DNA of 64,000 nt, taken from Bombyx mori. Its lineage: Eukaryota; Arthropoda; Insecta; Lepidoptera; Bombycidae. The stretch lies in the NCBI RefSeq assembly GCF_030269925.1, contig NC_085126.1, positions 8,000,501-8,064,500 of the forward strand, written 5' to 3'. Shown one piece after another: positions 1 through 11,000 of the stretch; the first letter of the stretch is position 1; each line of letters begins with the position of its first letter. The position numbers and the translations under genes are program-made. The notes under the pieces are model-generated. The model worked only from the letters and a program-made list of their open reading frames with translations, was not told the DNA's origin and ran no database searches.

Positions 1-339
1 AGTTACAACCCGGGGTCAAGACATATCTTAGCCGCGTAATCTCGCGTTTTCGAAATGTCTGAAATAAAAATAATACAATAAGACATCCACGATAATGCCC
101 TCTGTATCCGGGTGCCTCGAAATATTATTATCGTGCGTCTTTATCTAAATTTTGGCCGAGATCAAGGCCGACCTGATAAAAATGTAACCAGAGACATCTA
201 TCGCTGTCACGAAGATATTGATGTGTACTTTTTAGGGCTTAAAATCGAGTCAACAATATAGGAAGAGCATTGTGACGTGGCCTTCTTGAAACGTGAATGA
301 AGGCGGATTTACTAAACCCTCGGCATTTCTGACGTAGAT

Positions 340-960
340 AAGCGATGGCGGCCACTCACTGATAGCCTTGAGAGGCTATGTCAGCGTTACCCTAGCATGT
401 AGGTGAGCTCTCGGGGCTCAAACCAGGAGGTGTTGTTAACACTGGCCCTAGCAAGAGCAGTGCTTCGCAGAATCTACCACCGGATCGAAAACGCGACCCA
501 CTAAGAAGATCCGGCGAGAAACACAGTGTGCTGTGTTTGTAGGGTTATTGAGGTGCCTAAAAGCACCGTTAATGGATCAAGAGGATCCGTAATGACGTGC
601 TTAGGGCGACGTCGACTGTTTACCATTCGGTCCAAGATCGGGTATGTAATTTCCGGCGGCCACAACAAGAGGGTTTTCGTGTCGTGCCGCCTTCTCAAAG
701 TGGGGCATTGATGCCGACTGTATATACTTACTGATTGAGTCAAGCTCCATGTCGTCATGGAGATCCGACGGCTTATTGCAAAAACGGGGTTGAATGAGTT
801 GAAGGGGTTTCAAATTAGTGCGGGCCGCGTGAGCGAACACTACACTTGCATAGGTCAAGACCGCGTATGCTAGTTTGTAGGGTGTCACCTTATTACGAAG
901 GGACAATTTAAATTCACTTGCAAATCATCGCATAGAGGTGTATGCTCGTCTATGTTTGAA
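340..960 (-). mobile_element. Jockey-like LINE 3' end, decayed
   Basis: On the minus strand two overlapping frames encode the C-terminal part of a non-LTR retrotransposon ORF2 (segments such as MSLRNKVTPYK, YASVVFAHAAR and KAARHENPLVVAAGNYIPD). They match, with changes, the longer copy at 29768-30912 in this window. The frame is broken and the palm domain is absent. Left of about 500 is the shared 3' UTR, which reappears at 5402, 20205 and 26963. It is a dead 5'-truncated copy. The clade call (jockey-like) is my recognition of the RT style, not a search result. Confidence 0.75.
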
Positions 961-1587
961 CGGAAAAATAGCATCAGCGTCGAATGGCTGGATCACGTCT
1001 CGGTACATTTACAGTTTTAATGCTACATTAATATAATAATGCCACGTCAAAACTGTCCACTGAACGTTCTCGTATTCTATTGTCTATTCAAAATAAACAT
1101 TCAGAAAAATAAAGAGACTCAATAAAGCCTGTCGAAACGAAAACACCTTGAGAGTTGACTGGAATTTCTTTTATTTCATATTTAATAAAAGAATATACGA
1201 ATAAGTATTGTATTTATAAGCGAATGACAAATCTATTTACACGCTAACGATTATCCACATAAATATGACGTAGGCAGTCGGCTGCTAGTGTTGTTTGAAG
1301 TCAAAAACGGATGAGTGTTAAAATTATTTGATATAATGTTGTGGTTTAAATCATTAAATTCGACTAAAACTAAATAACTAAATAGCGATTGAATATTACA
1401 CACACATATACGATGATTTTTTGTTACACTAAATCTCAGATATGGTTTTAAGTGGTATCGAAGCCAATGGGCATCGATCAAGCGGATATGGCAACGCATG
1501 CTTGCCCCACCATTAAACATGAGAGGCATTTTTAATTATATATATAATTTAAGAGGATTTTTTTTTGTTTGATTTTTATTACCTACT
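961..1587. other. No gene seen; AT-rich
   Basis: AT-rich non-coding sequence. I see no coding exon with splice sites, no RNA gene and no clear repeat boundary. Confidence 0.5.
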
Positions 1588-1872
1588 AGCTGACCCGGCA
1601 GACTTCGTAGTGCCTCAATCGATTAATAAAAGACCTAAATTTTTGTATAAAATAAACATAAAACAAACAAAAGGAATTCGTCCGACGGGGGACAAATCAT
1701 AGGGAAAACAAAATTGTTATTTTTATTGAGTTCCGAGTATTTTCATATTTATCTACCTTTTAAACCTTCCTTCCACAAATAATTCAAGACCAAAATTAGC
1801 CAAATCATTCCAGCCGTTCTCGAGTTTTAGCGAGACTAACGAACAGCAATTCATTAATATATAGATATATAT
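1588..1872 (+). repeat. Dispersed repeat, copy 1 (TAGCTGACCCGGCA... family)
   Basis: Begins TAGCTGACCCGGCAGACTTCGT and ends in GAACAGCAATTCATT followed by a TATATAGATAT-type simple tail. A second copy in the same orientation lies at 33807-34090 with the same start, middle and tail. The lack of terminal inverted repeats and the short-repeat tail suggest an RTE-like non-LTR end or a derived SINE; that family call is inference. Confidence 0.6.
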
Positions 1873-2972
1873 AATTATTATTACTTGATCGTAATAGACG
1901 TTCGTGAATACGTAATACGTACGTAATTCCTTGGTGAAATCGGTAATGCCTCAGCCTATGGTATTTTAAATCATGGCATGATCGGCATCGCTCGATACCA
2001 GCGTACTGGGTCTTTCCTTCATCCATGTAAGCGCGAACCGTCGATAGATCGACTTTCTATTAATGCGCGTAAATTTGCGCAAATTTGATATAGGTATTAG
2101 GTATCGACCTGTGCGGACGTCTCTTGGCGCGTGCGTGTATTTTAATAAATTAATAAAATTTATAAGTAACCATTTAAAATTATTTTGATGTGCAAATTTA
2201 AAATTAAAAAAATATAAAAATAAAAAAAGCTGTAAAAAATTAAATTTTGCATTGATTTTTGTATTGAAGTAAAAAAAAAAACAACAGTACTTTTGTTCAC
2301 AAACCCTTTAGCAATTTCTGCAAAATATGTGAAAATAAGTGCAGCACTAAAAGGGTTAAGTCATGAATAGTAATCACATAAGGTTAATATAATAATTATG
2401 TTAAAATAACAATCGCTTCTTAATTTGTTTGATTTAATCTTTGACTGCAGATAATGTTATCAGTAATCTAACAAATGATTAATTAATTAATGCGCAGTGA
2501 GTTCTCTTAACGATAATAAGAAACATAGTTAACAATACAATTTACGAGAATGTAATCTCTCATGTAGGAACAAAGTATTTATAAGTCATTTAATATTTAA
2601 GTTTTTGTTGAAACTAGTGTTCAACATTCAACAACATGTTCAACATTTTGATCTGTTTTATGTATCATCACATTTTCTTTTGTTTTTGACATTAAAAAAA
2701 AACTAAACCGTTTAAAAAAAATATGGAACAACACTACAGCTACGCAACAAAAACAAAATGAGAATAGATTATAATGAAAATAAAGGGTTTTATTAATGAT
2801 TGGGCTTTTTGTAAGAACTTTTTTTCGTAAAAAGACTTGGATAGTAACCAGCGATTTGATTGAATTCGTTCTGTTTCTTTCCTCACGCTAGTTCGATTTC
2901 ACAAAAACTAAACTGTTAATAAGCCAATATCGTATAAGAAAGAAAAAGAAACTTGGAATGGCAAAATTTGAC
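1873..2972. other. No gene seen; AT-rich intergenic
   Basis: AT-rich sequence without a supportable gene. A stretch around 2036-2110 (GTCGATAGATCGACTTTCTA and the following bases) recurs in inverted orientation near 28690-28795 in a CSE1L intron, so it is probably a short repeat. Confidence 0.45.
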
Positions 2973-2974
2973 AT

Positions 2975-3376
2975 TTTTTTATTGCAATGATGGGTGAACG
3001 AGCTCACAGCCCACCTGGTGTTAAGTAGTTACTGGAGCCCATAGACATCTAAATGTAAATGCCGCCACCCACCTTGAAATATGAGTTCCAAGGTTTCAGT
3101 ATAGTTACAACGGCTGCCCCACCCTTCAAACCGAAACGCATTACTGCTTCCCGGCAGAAATAGGTAGGGTGGTGGTACCTACCCGTGCGGACTCACAAAA
3201 CGTCTTGCCACCACTAATTACGCAAAATATAAGTTTGCGAGTTTGTTTTTTATTTACATTTACACGATGTTATTCCCTCACATTGAAAATCAATCGTGAA
3301 CATTCATTGTTAAAAACGTATTTGATCAGAAAAAAAAATGATATCGCCTGCGGGATTCCAATACCGTGGCATCGCT
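2975..3376 (-). mobile_element. Bm1-type SINE
   Basis: Starts with the poly-T (the element's A tail on the other strand), followed by the usual block ATGGGTGAACGAGCTCACAG, the conserved CACCCTTCAAACCGAAACGC segment and the start of the tRNA-like head near 3350. The head is truncated at about 3376. It resembles the fuller copies at 17969-18405 and 40972-41430. Confidence 0.85.
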
Positions 3377-3454
3377 AGATACCAATAAAAAAAAACAACA
3401 AAGAAAAACACTAAAATCGACATGATTAGTTTTAACGTTTAATTTTGTCCTCAG

Positions 3455-3612
3455 GGAGCACCGGGTGAGTCCGGCGCGTGTGGCAGTGCCGGGCGGAACG
3501 GACGCACACCCCGCCCGCGGCCCTCGCCGCGCTGCTGGCGACGAGCCCTCAACGTAGACCCGCCCTGGCTGCGCCGTGCCAGGGCCCGCTGACGCCACCT
3601 CACCACATTCAC
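3455..3612 (+). other. GC-rich block with splice-like borders, possible 5' UTR exon
   Basis: A very GC-rich block in AT-rich surroundings. It is preceded by TTTTGTCCTCAG and followed by CACGTGAGTGC, so it has acceptor-like and donor-like borders on the plus strand. All three plus frames contain stops, so it is not a coding exon. It lies about 1.6 kb upstream of the ornithine decarboxylase start and could be an untranslated leader exon or CpG-rich promoter DNA. An internal GGGTGAGT is another possible donor. No transcript evidence is available here. Confidence 0.25.
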
Positions 3613-3762
3613 GTGAGTGCAACACGAGAACTTAATATAATAATAACCAAATGTGCTGCAACATGTTTTTTTTTATTGCCCTTGCAGGCAGACTTTGACC
3701 AGTCGAATCTTTTTAAAATTTACGTTAGCTAAAGATGTATTATCTAGTGTAGCAATTTGATT

Positions 3763-4096
3763 TATTGAAGAGGTGGTCGGGCCAAAGGAAGAAAGAAAAG
3801 CATCGAAGTATATCAGAGAAAGTGTGAAAGTAACTCCGGTAATCAACAAATTAAAGAGCGGACGGTTAGCATGGTATGGACATGTGATGCGTGGAGAGAA
3901 GATGTATGGAAATGGTAGTGCAAGCTAGAGGGGGAAGAGGTCGATCAAAGTAGACATGGATGGAGTTTGTGAATGTCGATATGAGAGAGAGAGGAGTGAG
4001 TGTTGAGATGACTGCTGATAGAAGAGAATGGAAGAGAAAAATTAGCTGTGCCGACCCCACCTAGTGGGATAAGGTGGAGAAAAAGAAGAAGAAGCT
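3763..4096 (+). mobile_element. LINE RT C-terminal fragment (WYGHVMR type)
   Basis: The plus strand encodes a broken C-terminal reverse transcriptase stretch (LAWYGHVMRG, later DRREWKRKISCADPT) ending in a purine-rich AAAAGAAGAAG tail. The same type recurs at 27951-28190. Stops and shifts show that it is inactive. Confidence 0.6.
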
Positions 4097-4270
4097 CCTG
4101 TAGGCAGACGAGCATACGGCCCACCTGATGCTGAGTGGTTACCGTCGCCCATGGACTTCCGCTTAATACTCTCCACAAGCCTCGTTTGAAGAAGGACATG
4201 TCATAGCGTTCGGGAAACACCGTGGAGGGGAGTTCATTCCATAGCCGGATGGTATGTGGGAAAAAAAGAA
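4097..4270 (-). mobile_element. CR1-like LINE 3' end fragment
   Basis: Minus-strand translation gives RLWNELPSTVFPERYDMSFF, the C-terminal end typical of CR1-like ORF2 proteins, followed by the 3' UTR block GCAGACGAGCATACGGCCCA. Related ends lie at 21462, 22645 and (opposite orientation) 27690-27930. A 5'-truncated dead copy. Confidence 0.65.
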
Positions 4271-5097
4271 AAAAAGACATTATATTCCAAGTATCGTATT
4301 GCCAATTTCCATTAAGGTAATAACGTGCATTAATTTTTACTACCTCCTCATTTTTGAAAATGATTAATGTTGACTTTTGTTTGAAGTCTATTAAAAACGC
4401 CAATTCTCGATTAAATTTACAGTCATTTATTTCCAGCAGTAATTATTATGCGCGTGGAAATTGTTGGCCGCCCCTTAGGTATTTAAGGGGTGGGACGGAG
4501 AGGCGGAGACGCTTGCTGTCATTACTGATATGAGATTTGATACTACGATGGACGAAATCATTATAAACTTCTGATGATTCTGAATCAAGTTCATAGAATT
4601 CAGAATCAAGTGACTCAGAGGACATGTCAGAGTAATTTCATACTACCCTCAATTTTATTAATTAAATAATTTCATATACTTAATTTGTTTTTTGGTTTAT
4701 TTTACTATTAATTACATTGTAATTAAATAGGTACAATATAAACTTCTAAAAGTTCAATTGGTTTTTTTTGTCATCACTGTGCGTTACAAGCAGCACGCAA
4801 CACGCCCCCTCACCCCTGTCTCCACCTAAGGCGCGGCCAACTGGTTCCGCGCGCACTATAATTCAAAAAGGGCTTATGTCAGATGAACGGCCAATAATAA
4901 TGTTGCGTTTCGATTGACAGCTGACACTTGTGGACTAGCGCTAGTGGGCCCCCAAGACCAGGCTCCGACGACACTTGACACCGCTAACCCGGACAGCTGA
5001 AACGTTACAAGGAAACGGCACAGTCGACCGAGGCGCCGGCCCCCGCCGAGCCCGGGATAAACTAAGGAAACAAGTCCACGTAAAGTTGGATAACACC
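4271..5097 (+). promoter_or_regulatory. Presumed ODC upstream and 5' leader region
   Basis: No coding exon is visible. The right part (about 4790-5097) becomes GC-rich, has CACTATAATTC at about 4854 as a weak TATA-like candidate, and continues without an ATG in the ODC frame up to the ACCATG start at 5098. GGACAG at about 4990 could be an acceptor for an upstream leader exon. The transcription start cannot be fixed from the sequence. Confidence 0.25.
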
Positions 5098-8000
5098 ATG
5101 AAGGTTGTGGAGGAACAACGCATCAGAGTGATGGAGGGATCGTGGTCCCCGGTCAGCGTGATCCGGGAGATCGTGGAGAGCGGGGTGCAGGAGGACCCCT
5201 TCTACGTGATGGACCTCGGCGAGGTTGTCGCCCGCTACCAGCAGTGGAAGGAGCTCCTGCCCAGGGTTGAGCCGTTTTACGGTAAATGTTACATTTGAAT
5301 CCTCTACTCTTTATAAACGTAGGGTTTAGGAGCAGTGTTTGCTCAATGATCTAAATTCGACCTTAACCACTGATTTCAAGACTTAGATTCGTTTTATGAT
5401 AGTTTAGAACCCCGAGAGCTCAACTACTCGCTCGGTTACGCTGGCATAGCCTCTCAAGGCTACCAACTTACATAGGAAAAAAAATAGTTCTATCATTTTA
5501 AAAAAAAAGGCTGAGCTAACATAAATACTTCAATAAATAAATAATAGTTTAACAAAACTAAAAAAAATCGCTTTTATAGAAAATCCAACTAAAAAATAGA
5601 AAATAAATTTGAATTAAAAATAGTGTAAGAAAAAGTGATTTTATTGTAAAAAAAGCGTGGGGTGCACGGTATCAGTAGTTATAAATATTTTATGAACAGA
5701 TATGAGTAGAAGGGTTATTTTGATAATATCTTGAAAAGCACACCACGCTTTCATCTTGTCCTTAATAAGTATACCAAATTTCGAGTTAATCCGACGTTTT
5801 GAAAGGGGTCAAAATCAAGTTCAAAGATTCCGTTACAAACATACATACGTCTGAAGCTAATAAAAGCGTATTAATAAGAAATAGTGTCTATTCTTAGCCT
5901 ATAAATTGTTTTGTGTTAAAAAATATTAAATGATATCTTTACAGCTGTGAAGTGCAATGATGACAAGTTGCTGTTGACCACCCTGGCGGCTCTGGGCACT
6001 GGCTTCGATTGCGCTTCTAAAGCTGAGATCGAACTGGTCACATCTCTAGGAGTACCACCCGAGTAAGTTGGTAGTAGTAAGCTAACAGTGACCTCCGTTT
6101 GCCGCTACGGGCGCTGTTCCAACCCCCATACAAATCTGAGAACTTATTTTTATTGCTTAGATGGGTGTACGAGCTCACAGCCCACCTGGTGCTAGGTGGT
6201 TACTGGAGCCCATGGACATCTACGTCGTAAACGCGCCACCCAACTTGAGATTTAAGTTCTAAGGTCTCAAGTATAGTTGCAAGGGCTGCCCTACCCTTCA
6301 AACCGAAACGCATTACTGCTTCACGGCAGAAATAGGCAGGGTGGTGGTACCTACCCGCGCGGACTCACAATAGGTCCTACCACCAGTATTTGTTACGCGA
6401 TCGAGAAGTTGAAAAACTCACACTAAGCACACTGAAGCCAGTATTACACCGCTGCTTCTCAGATTACAAGTAGGGGACCTATTTTCTTTGTGCTAGTTTT
6501 TTTTGAAGCGAAACTTCTTTAGAATCATAACGAGATTTCAAATTCGATGAAACGAAATGAAACGAAACGAAAAAATAAGTCCATAGAGACACAAACACAT
6601 AAATGTATAGGATTTAGCCGCCGAGAGAATGAGAGAGAACACATTATACGTGAAGTTAAAGTATCAATTCACAGGGGGCGCTACCTCATACTATAAAAGA
6701 TGATTGACAATTTTTTTTTTTATTGCCTAGGTGTGTGGACGAGCTCACAGCCCACCTGGTGTTAAGTGGTTACTGGAACCCATAGACATCTACAATGTAA
6801 ATGCGCCACACACCCACACAAAATCCCAAAGCCGATAAATTTGTTCAATAACATTCTCGCCCCGCCTGTCATACATTGATGGTACTATGATAAATCTTTC
6901 TGAAGCAACTATAAAAAGTTTCAACTTTACCAATCAACTGGAGGCGAACAAAGACAACATTAATAAGGAAACTCATAAATATCTTATTTAATATGTTTAA
7001 ATGAATATTTGAGTGTCTGTTTGTTTGTTCGTTTATTATGGGAGGAAAGGTTTTGTTGTAGTCACATCAAGGCACGACATGTGACATTTTAAGAAACTTT
7101 TTTTTACACATATCTTCTGTTAGTGCCGAGCTATCCGGATTTAATAAAATTCCCTTCTCAGGCGGATAATATTCGCGAATCCGGCTAAAATGGCGTCTCA
7201 CATCCGTTACGCGTCCGCCGTCGGGGTCGACGTGATGACCTTCGACTCGGAGATTGAACTGATGAAGATCAAGCAGTACATGCCGCACGCGCAGTCAGTA
7301 TACTTTGTTTATTTCGAATATTTATTTACACCAACGTACTGGGATTGGCGACTGACGTCTATTTGAGATCGTCAGCGCAAAAGTGGACTAAGCTTACGCA
7401 AAATTGTCCCTCTTTCGGCTTAACGCAAGCGGTGCAAAGCTATGTTAAAGCAAATTTGTTCCTCTAATAATTATCTATACATATAAATAAAATTGGAGTG
7501 TCTGTTTTTACTACATGCATATGAATATATATACGGTACATACACAGAAATAACATTTTTTACAATTTTTGTCTGTCTGTCTGTCTATTTGTTCCGACTA
7601 ATCTCTGGAACGGCTGGACCGGCTCAGCTAGTACTAAATAATATTAATTACCTAAATAAATGTCGCTCAAATTAAGTACCCTTTCGCCCCTCGTTAAGAT
7701 ATTTTATTCCCTCTATGCTCCCACTGTATGTACTGTAATAAGTGTATTGTTTTTTTTTTATTAAATCAAAATGCAAGGTAGTTGAATAACCTAAAAGTAC
7801 ATATTATTATCCGCGACACGTTTTCGTCAGATTATAGAAACAGATTCATCAGCAACATGCTTCGTCAAAAAGTATCAATACTTACTTTCAGCTACAAGCG
7901 TCGTCATGCGTGTGTATTGTCTGTGGCAGGTTGTTGATCCGCATCCGCTGCGACGCGGCCTCGGCCCAGTGCCCGCTCGGCATCAAGTTCGGTTGCGATC

Positions 8001-11000
8001 CCGTCACGGAAGCTCCGCGGCTGCTGAAGCTCGCCTCTGTACTCGGACTCGATGTGAGCACTCAAATGTCATCTTCATTTCATTTCACTCCATATTATCA
8101 TTTTTCATAAAAATAAGACATGACTTAAAGGTCTTAGTTACCAGGTCATAAAACCCAAAAAAAAGTACTCAAATGTCACACTGAATAATAATATAATCTA
8201 TGTGAAATACAGTAGAGTATATATTCTGGGGACTTTTTGGCGGGAACGCGAGGAGTGAAGTTGTGTGATTTGTTTTATTTTGTCTATTTAGTGTTTCTTC
8301 AGGTTTAAATGTGTAATAATGGTGGTTTATAACTGCTTAATATCTGTGAAAGTGCACAAATGTGGGAAAATGAAACAAAGCTGCTGGACGTAACTTCTCA
8401 GGTTCCTCCAAAAAGTCCACTGAAACAATCTCAGTAAATGACCCACCATTTTACTGCGATTATATTTCATCCCATATCATTTCATTAAATTTCATCCCAG
8501 TTGATTAATGTCTCAAATTAATCATCTTCATTTCATTTCACTCCATATTATCATTTTTCATAAAATTAAGAATATAAAGTAAAATAAGACATGACTTAAA
8601 GGTCTTACTTACCAGGTCATAAAATCTCTTAAAAAAAAAGTATATATTCTGGACTTTTTGGCGGGAACGCGAGGAGTGAAGTTGTGTGATTTGTTTAATT
8701 TTGTCTATTTAGTGTTTCTTCAGGTTTAAATGTGTAATAACGGTGGTTTATTAACTGTTTAATATCTGTCAAAGTGCACAAATGTGGGAAAATGAAACAA
8801 AGCCGCTGGAGGTCACTTCTTGGAATTCTCCAAAAAGTTCACTAAAAAAGTCTTAGTAAATGACCACCATTTTACTGAGATTATATTTCATCCAATATCA
8901 TCTCATTTCATTTCATGCCATGTTTCATAATAATCAACTTCATTACATAATATCATTTTTCATTTAAAAAAGTTTTCATTAAAATTAAAATAAGACTTGA
9001 CCTAAAGGTCTTGTTACCAGGTCCTAAAATCCATAAAAAATTATATATTCTATGTGTCATGCAATAGAGTATGACGCATAGGTTATAGAGCACAGATAGA
9101 GAATGTGAGTTCACAGAGCATCTAGTGTTAATGTGAGTAGCTACGTTAAGACATTAACTGGGTCTCGTTTGAAAAAATTGTCATTGTCATTTTTTTATTG
9201 CATAGTTGGGTGAACGAACTCACAGCCAAATGCGCCACCCACCTTGAGATATAAGTTCTAAGGTCTCAAGTATAGATGGAACGACTGCCCCACCCTTCAA
9301 ACCGAAACGCATTACTGCTTCACGGCTGAAATAGGTATGGTGGTGGTACCTACCCGCGCGGACTCACAAGAAGTCCTACCACCAGTAAAGTACCAGTACA
9401 CGTATTTCATTAGAAAAATTGGAACCCTGCCGACGGGATTCGAACATTGTTGCATCGCTACATACGAATGCAGCGGACGTGTTATCCTTGAGGCCACGAC
9501 GACTGTTGTTGCGCGGCAGGTGGCGGGCGTGTCGTTCCACGTGGGGTCGGGCGCGGCGGAGGCGGCGGTGTTCGGGCGCGGCGTGCAGCTGGCGCGCTCG
9601 CTGTTCTCGGCCGCGCGCGACCTCGGCCTGCGCCCCCGCCTGCTGGACCTGGGCGGCGGGTACCCCGGGATCGCGGCGCAGCACCACTTCATGCTAGAGG
9701 TAACAATCTGTCATTGACATATTCAACGCAACGGTGAGCCTTATCTTAATAAACCACTCGGAAGGCTACCCGTGAGCCCCGTGAGACTTTTTTTAATTGC
9801 TTAGATGGGTGGACGATCTCACAGCCCGCCAGGTGTTAAGTGGTTACTGAAGCCCATAGACATCTACGACGTAAATGCGCCACCCACCTTGAGATAGTTC
9901 TAACGTCTCAAGTTTATTAGAAAATATTAAAAAAATTAGATGCTATAAATCGCAAATTTTAATCTGTCGTGCAAATTATCTCATTTCATAAATCTTGGAA
10001 TGAAAATCTCAAGGTGATAAAAAGAGCCTACCGGTGGGTAGCGTGTCAAAGTTTAGCAGTGTTACACTTTGACAAGTTCAACGCTTCTCGACCTTTTAAC
10101 AATTAAGCCAACATCTAAAAATTTGAAACTTGAACAATATCTTGAATACTGGAGAAAAATTTACAAATTTCTTAGATTTATTACTTAATATGTTATTCAT
10201 TGCAAAAGCTCCAAACGAATTTATATTCTCTATTAATATCTTATCTGTGTGCCTTAGTGCGAGTTTCTTAACGTTCTCGATAGCGTAAAAGTTAAGCCAA
10301 TTTTGTATGATGCAGTTGGAACAGCGCCCCTAGCGGCAAACGTAGGCAAACGATCCGATTCCATACAAATATGAGTTAACTTTTACGCTATCGAGAACGT
10401 TAAAAAACTCGCACTAAGCACACTGATCCACAAGATTTCCGAGGGCGTTGATAACACTCAGCTAAATACTCCAGTGTACTACCAGTAGGAGTGGGTAATA
10501 TCGGTTTTGCCGCGTATCGAATCGTATCTATATATCGAGTATCGATATCGGATATTGAATCTATATATTTTTTGAATCTATGTATTGATGGATGCTAGTA
10601 GATTTTCTCGATTCATGATATTTGAGATTTAAAACGATACGCTGATATAATATCGTAGTAGATATAGATTAAGTCAGCGTTATACGGGTTGGTTTTCTGA
10701 TGAACGTGAAAATAAAAATATCAAAAAAACTTTCCTTCATGCTTTTACCAGGCTTAGGACTGGCTACATTATTTTTAGTTTTTAGTGTTTTGTGTCTTAA
10801 TTTAAAATTACAAAATATACTAAAAGAGTGTACGATAGGGATATCGTGCGCTCACTCACTCTGGCCGATTCGATACGAACCAAACGAATATTGCTGATAT
10901 TCACGAATCGGTACGATACGCCGATGCGCATCACATCGAGCAGTATCGTGTATCGGCTGATATCGATATATAGATTCCGTGCGGGGCGATATCGGATTCA

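Noticed and set aside
3478..3732. 84-codon plus ORF in the GC-rich block
   Set aside because: It crosses the donor-like site into AT-rich sequence and has no recognisable domain; kept only as a possible leader exon.
4975..5097. Upstream extension of the ODC exon 1 frame
   Set aside because: It starts at TTG and contains no ATG. The first ATG with good context is at 5098.
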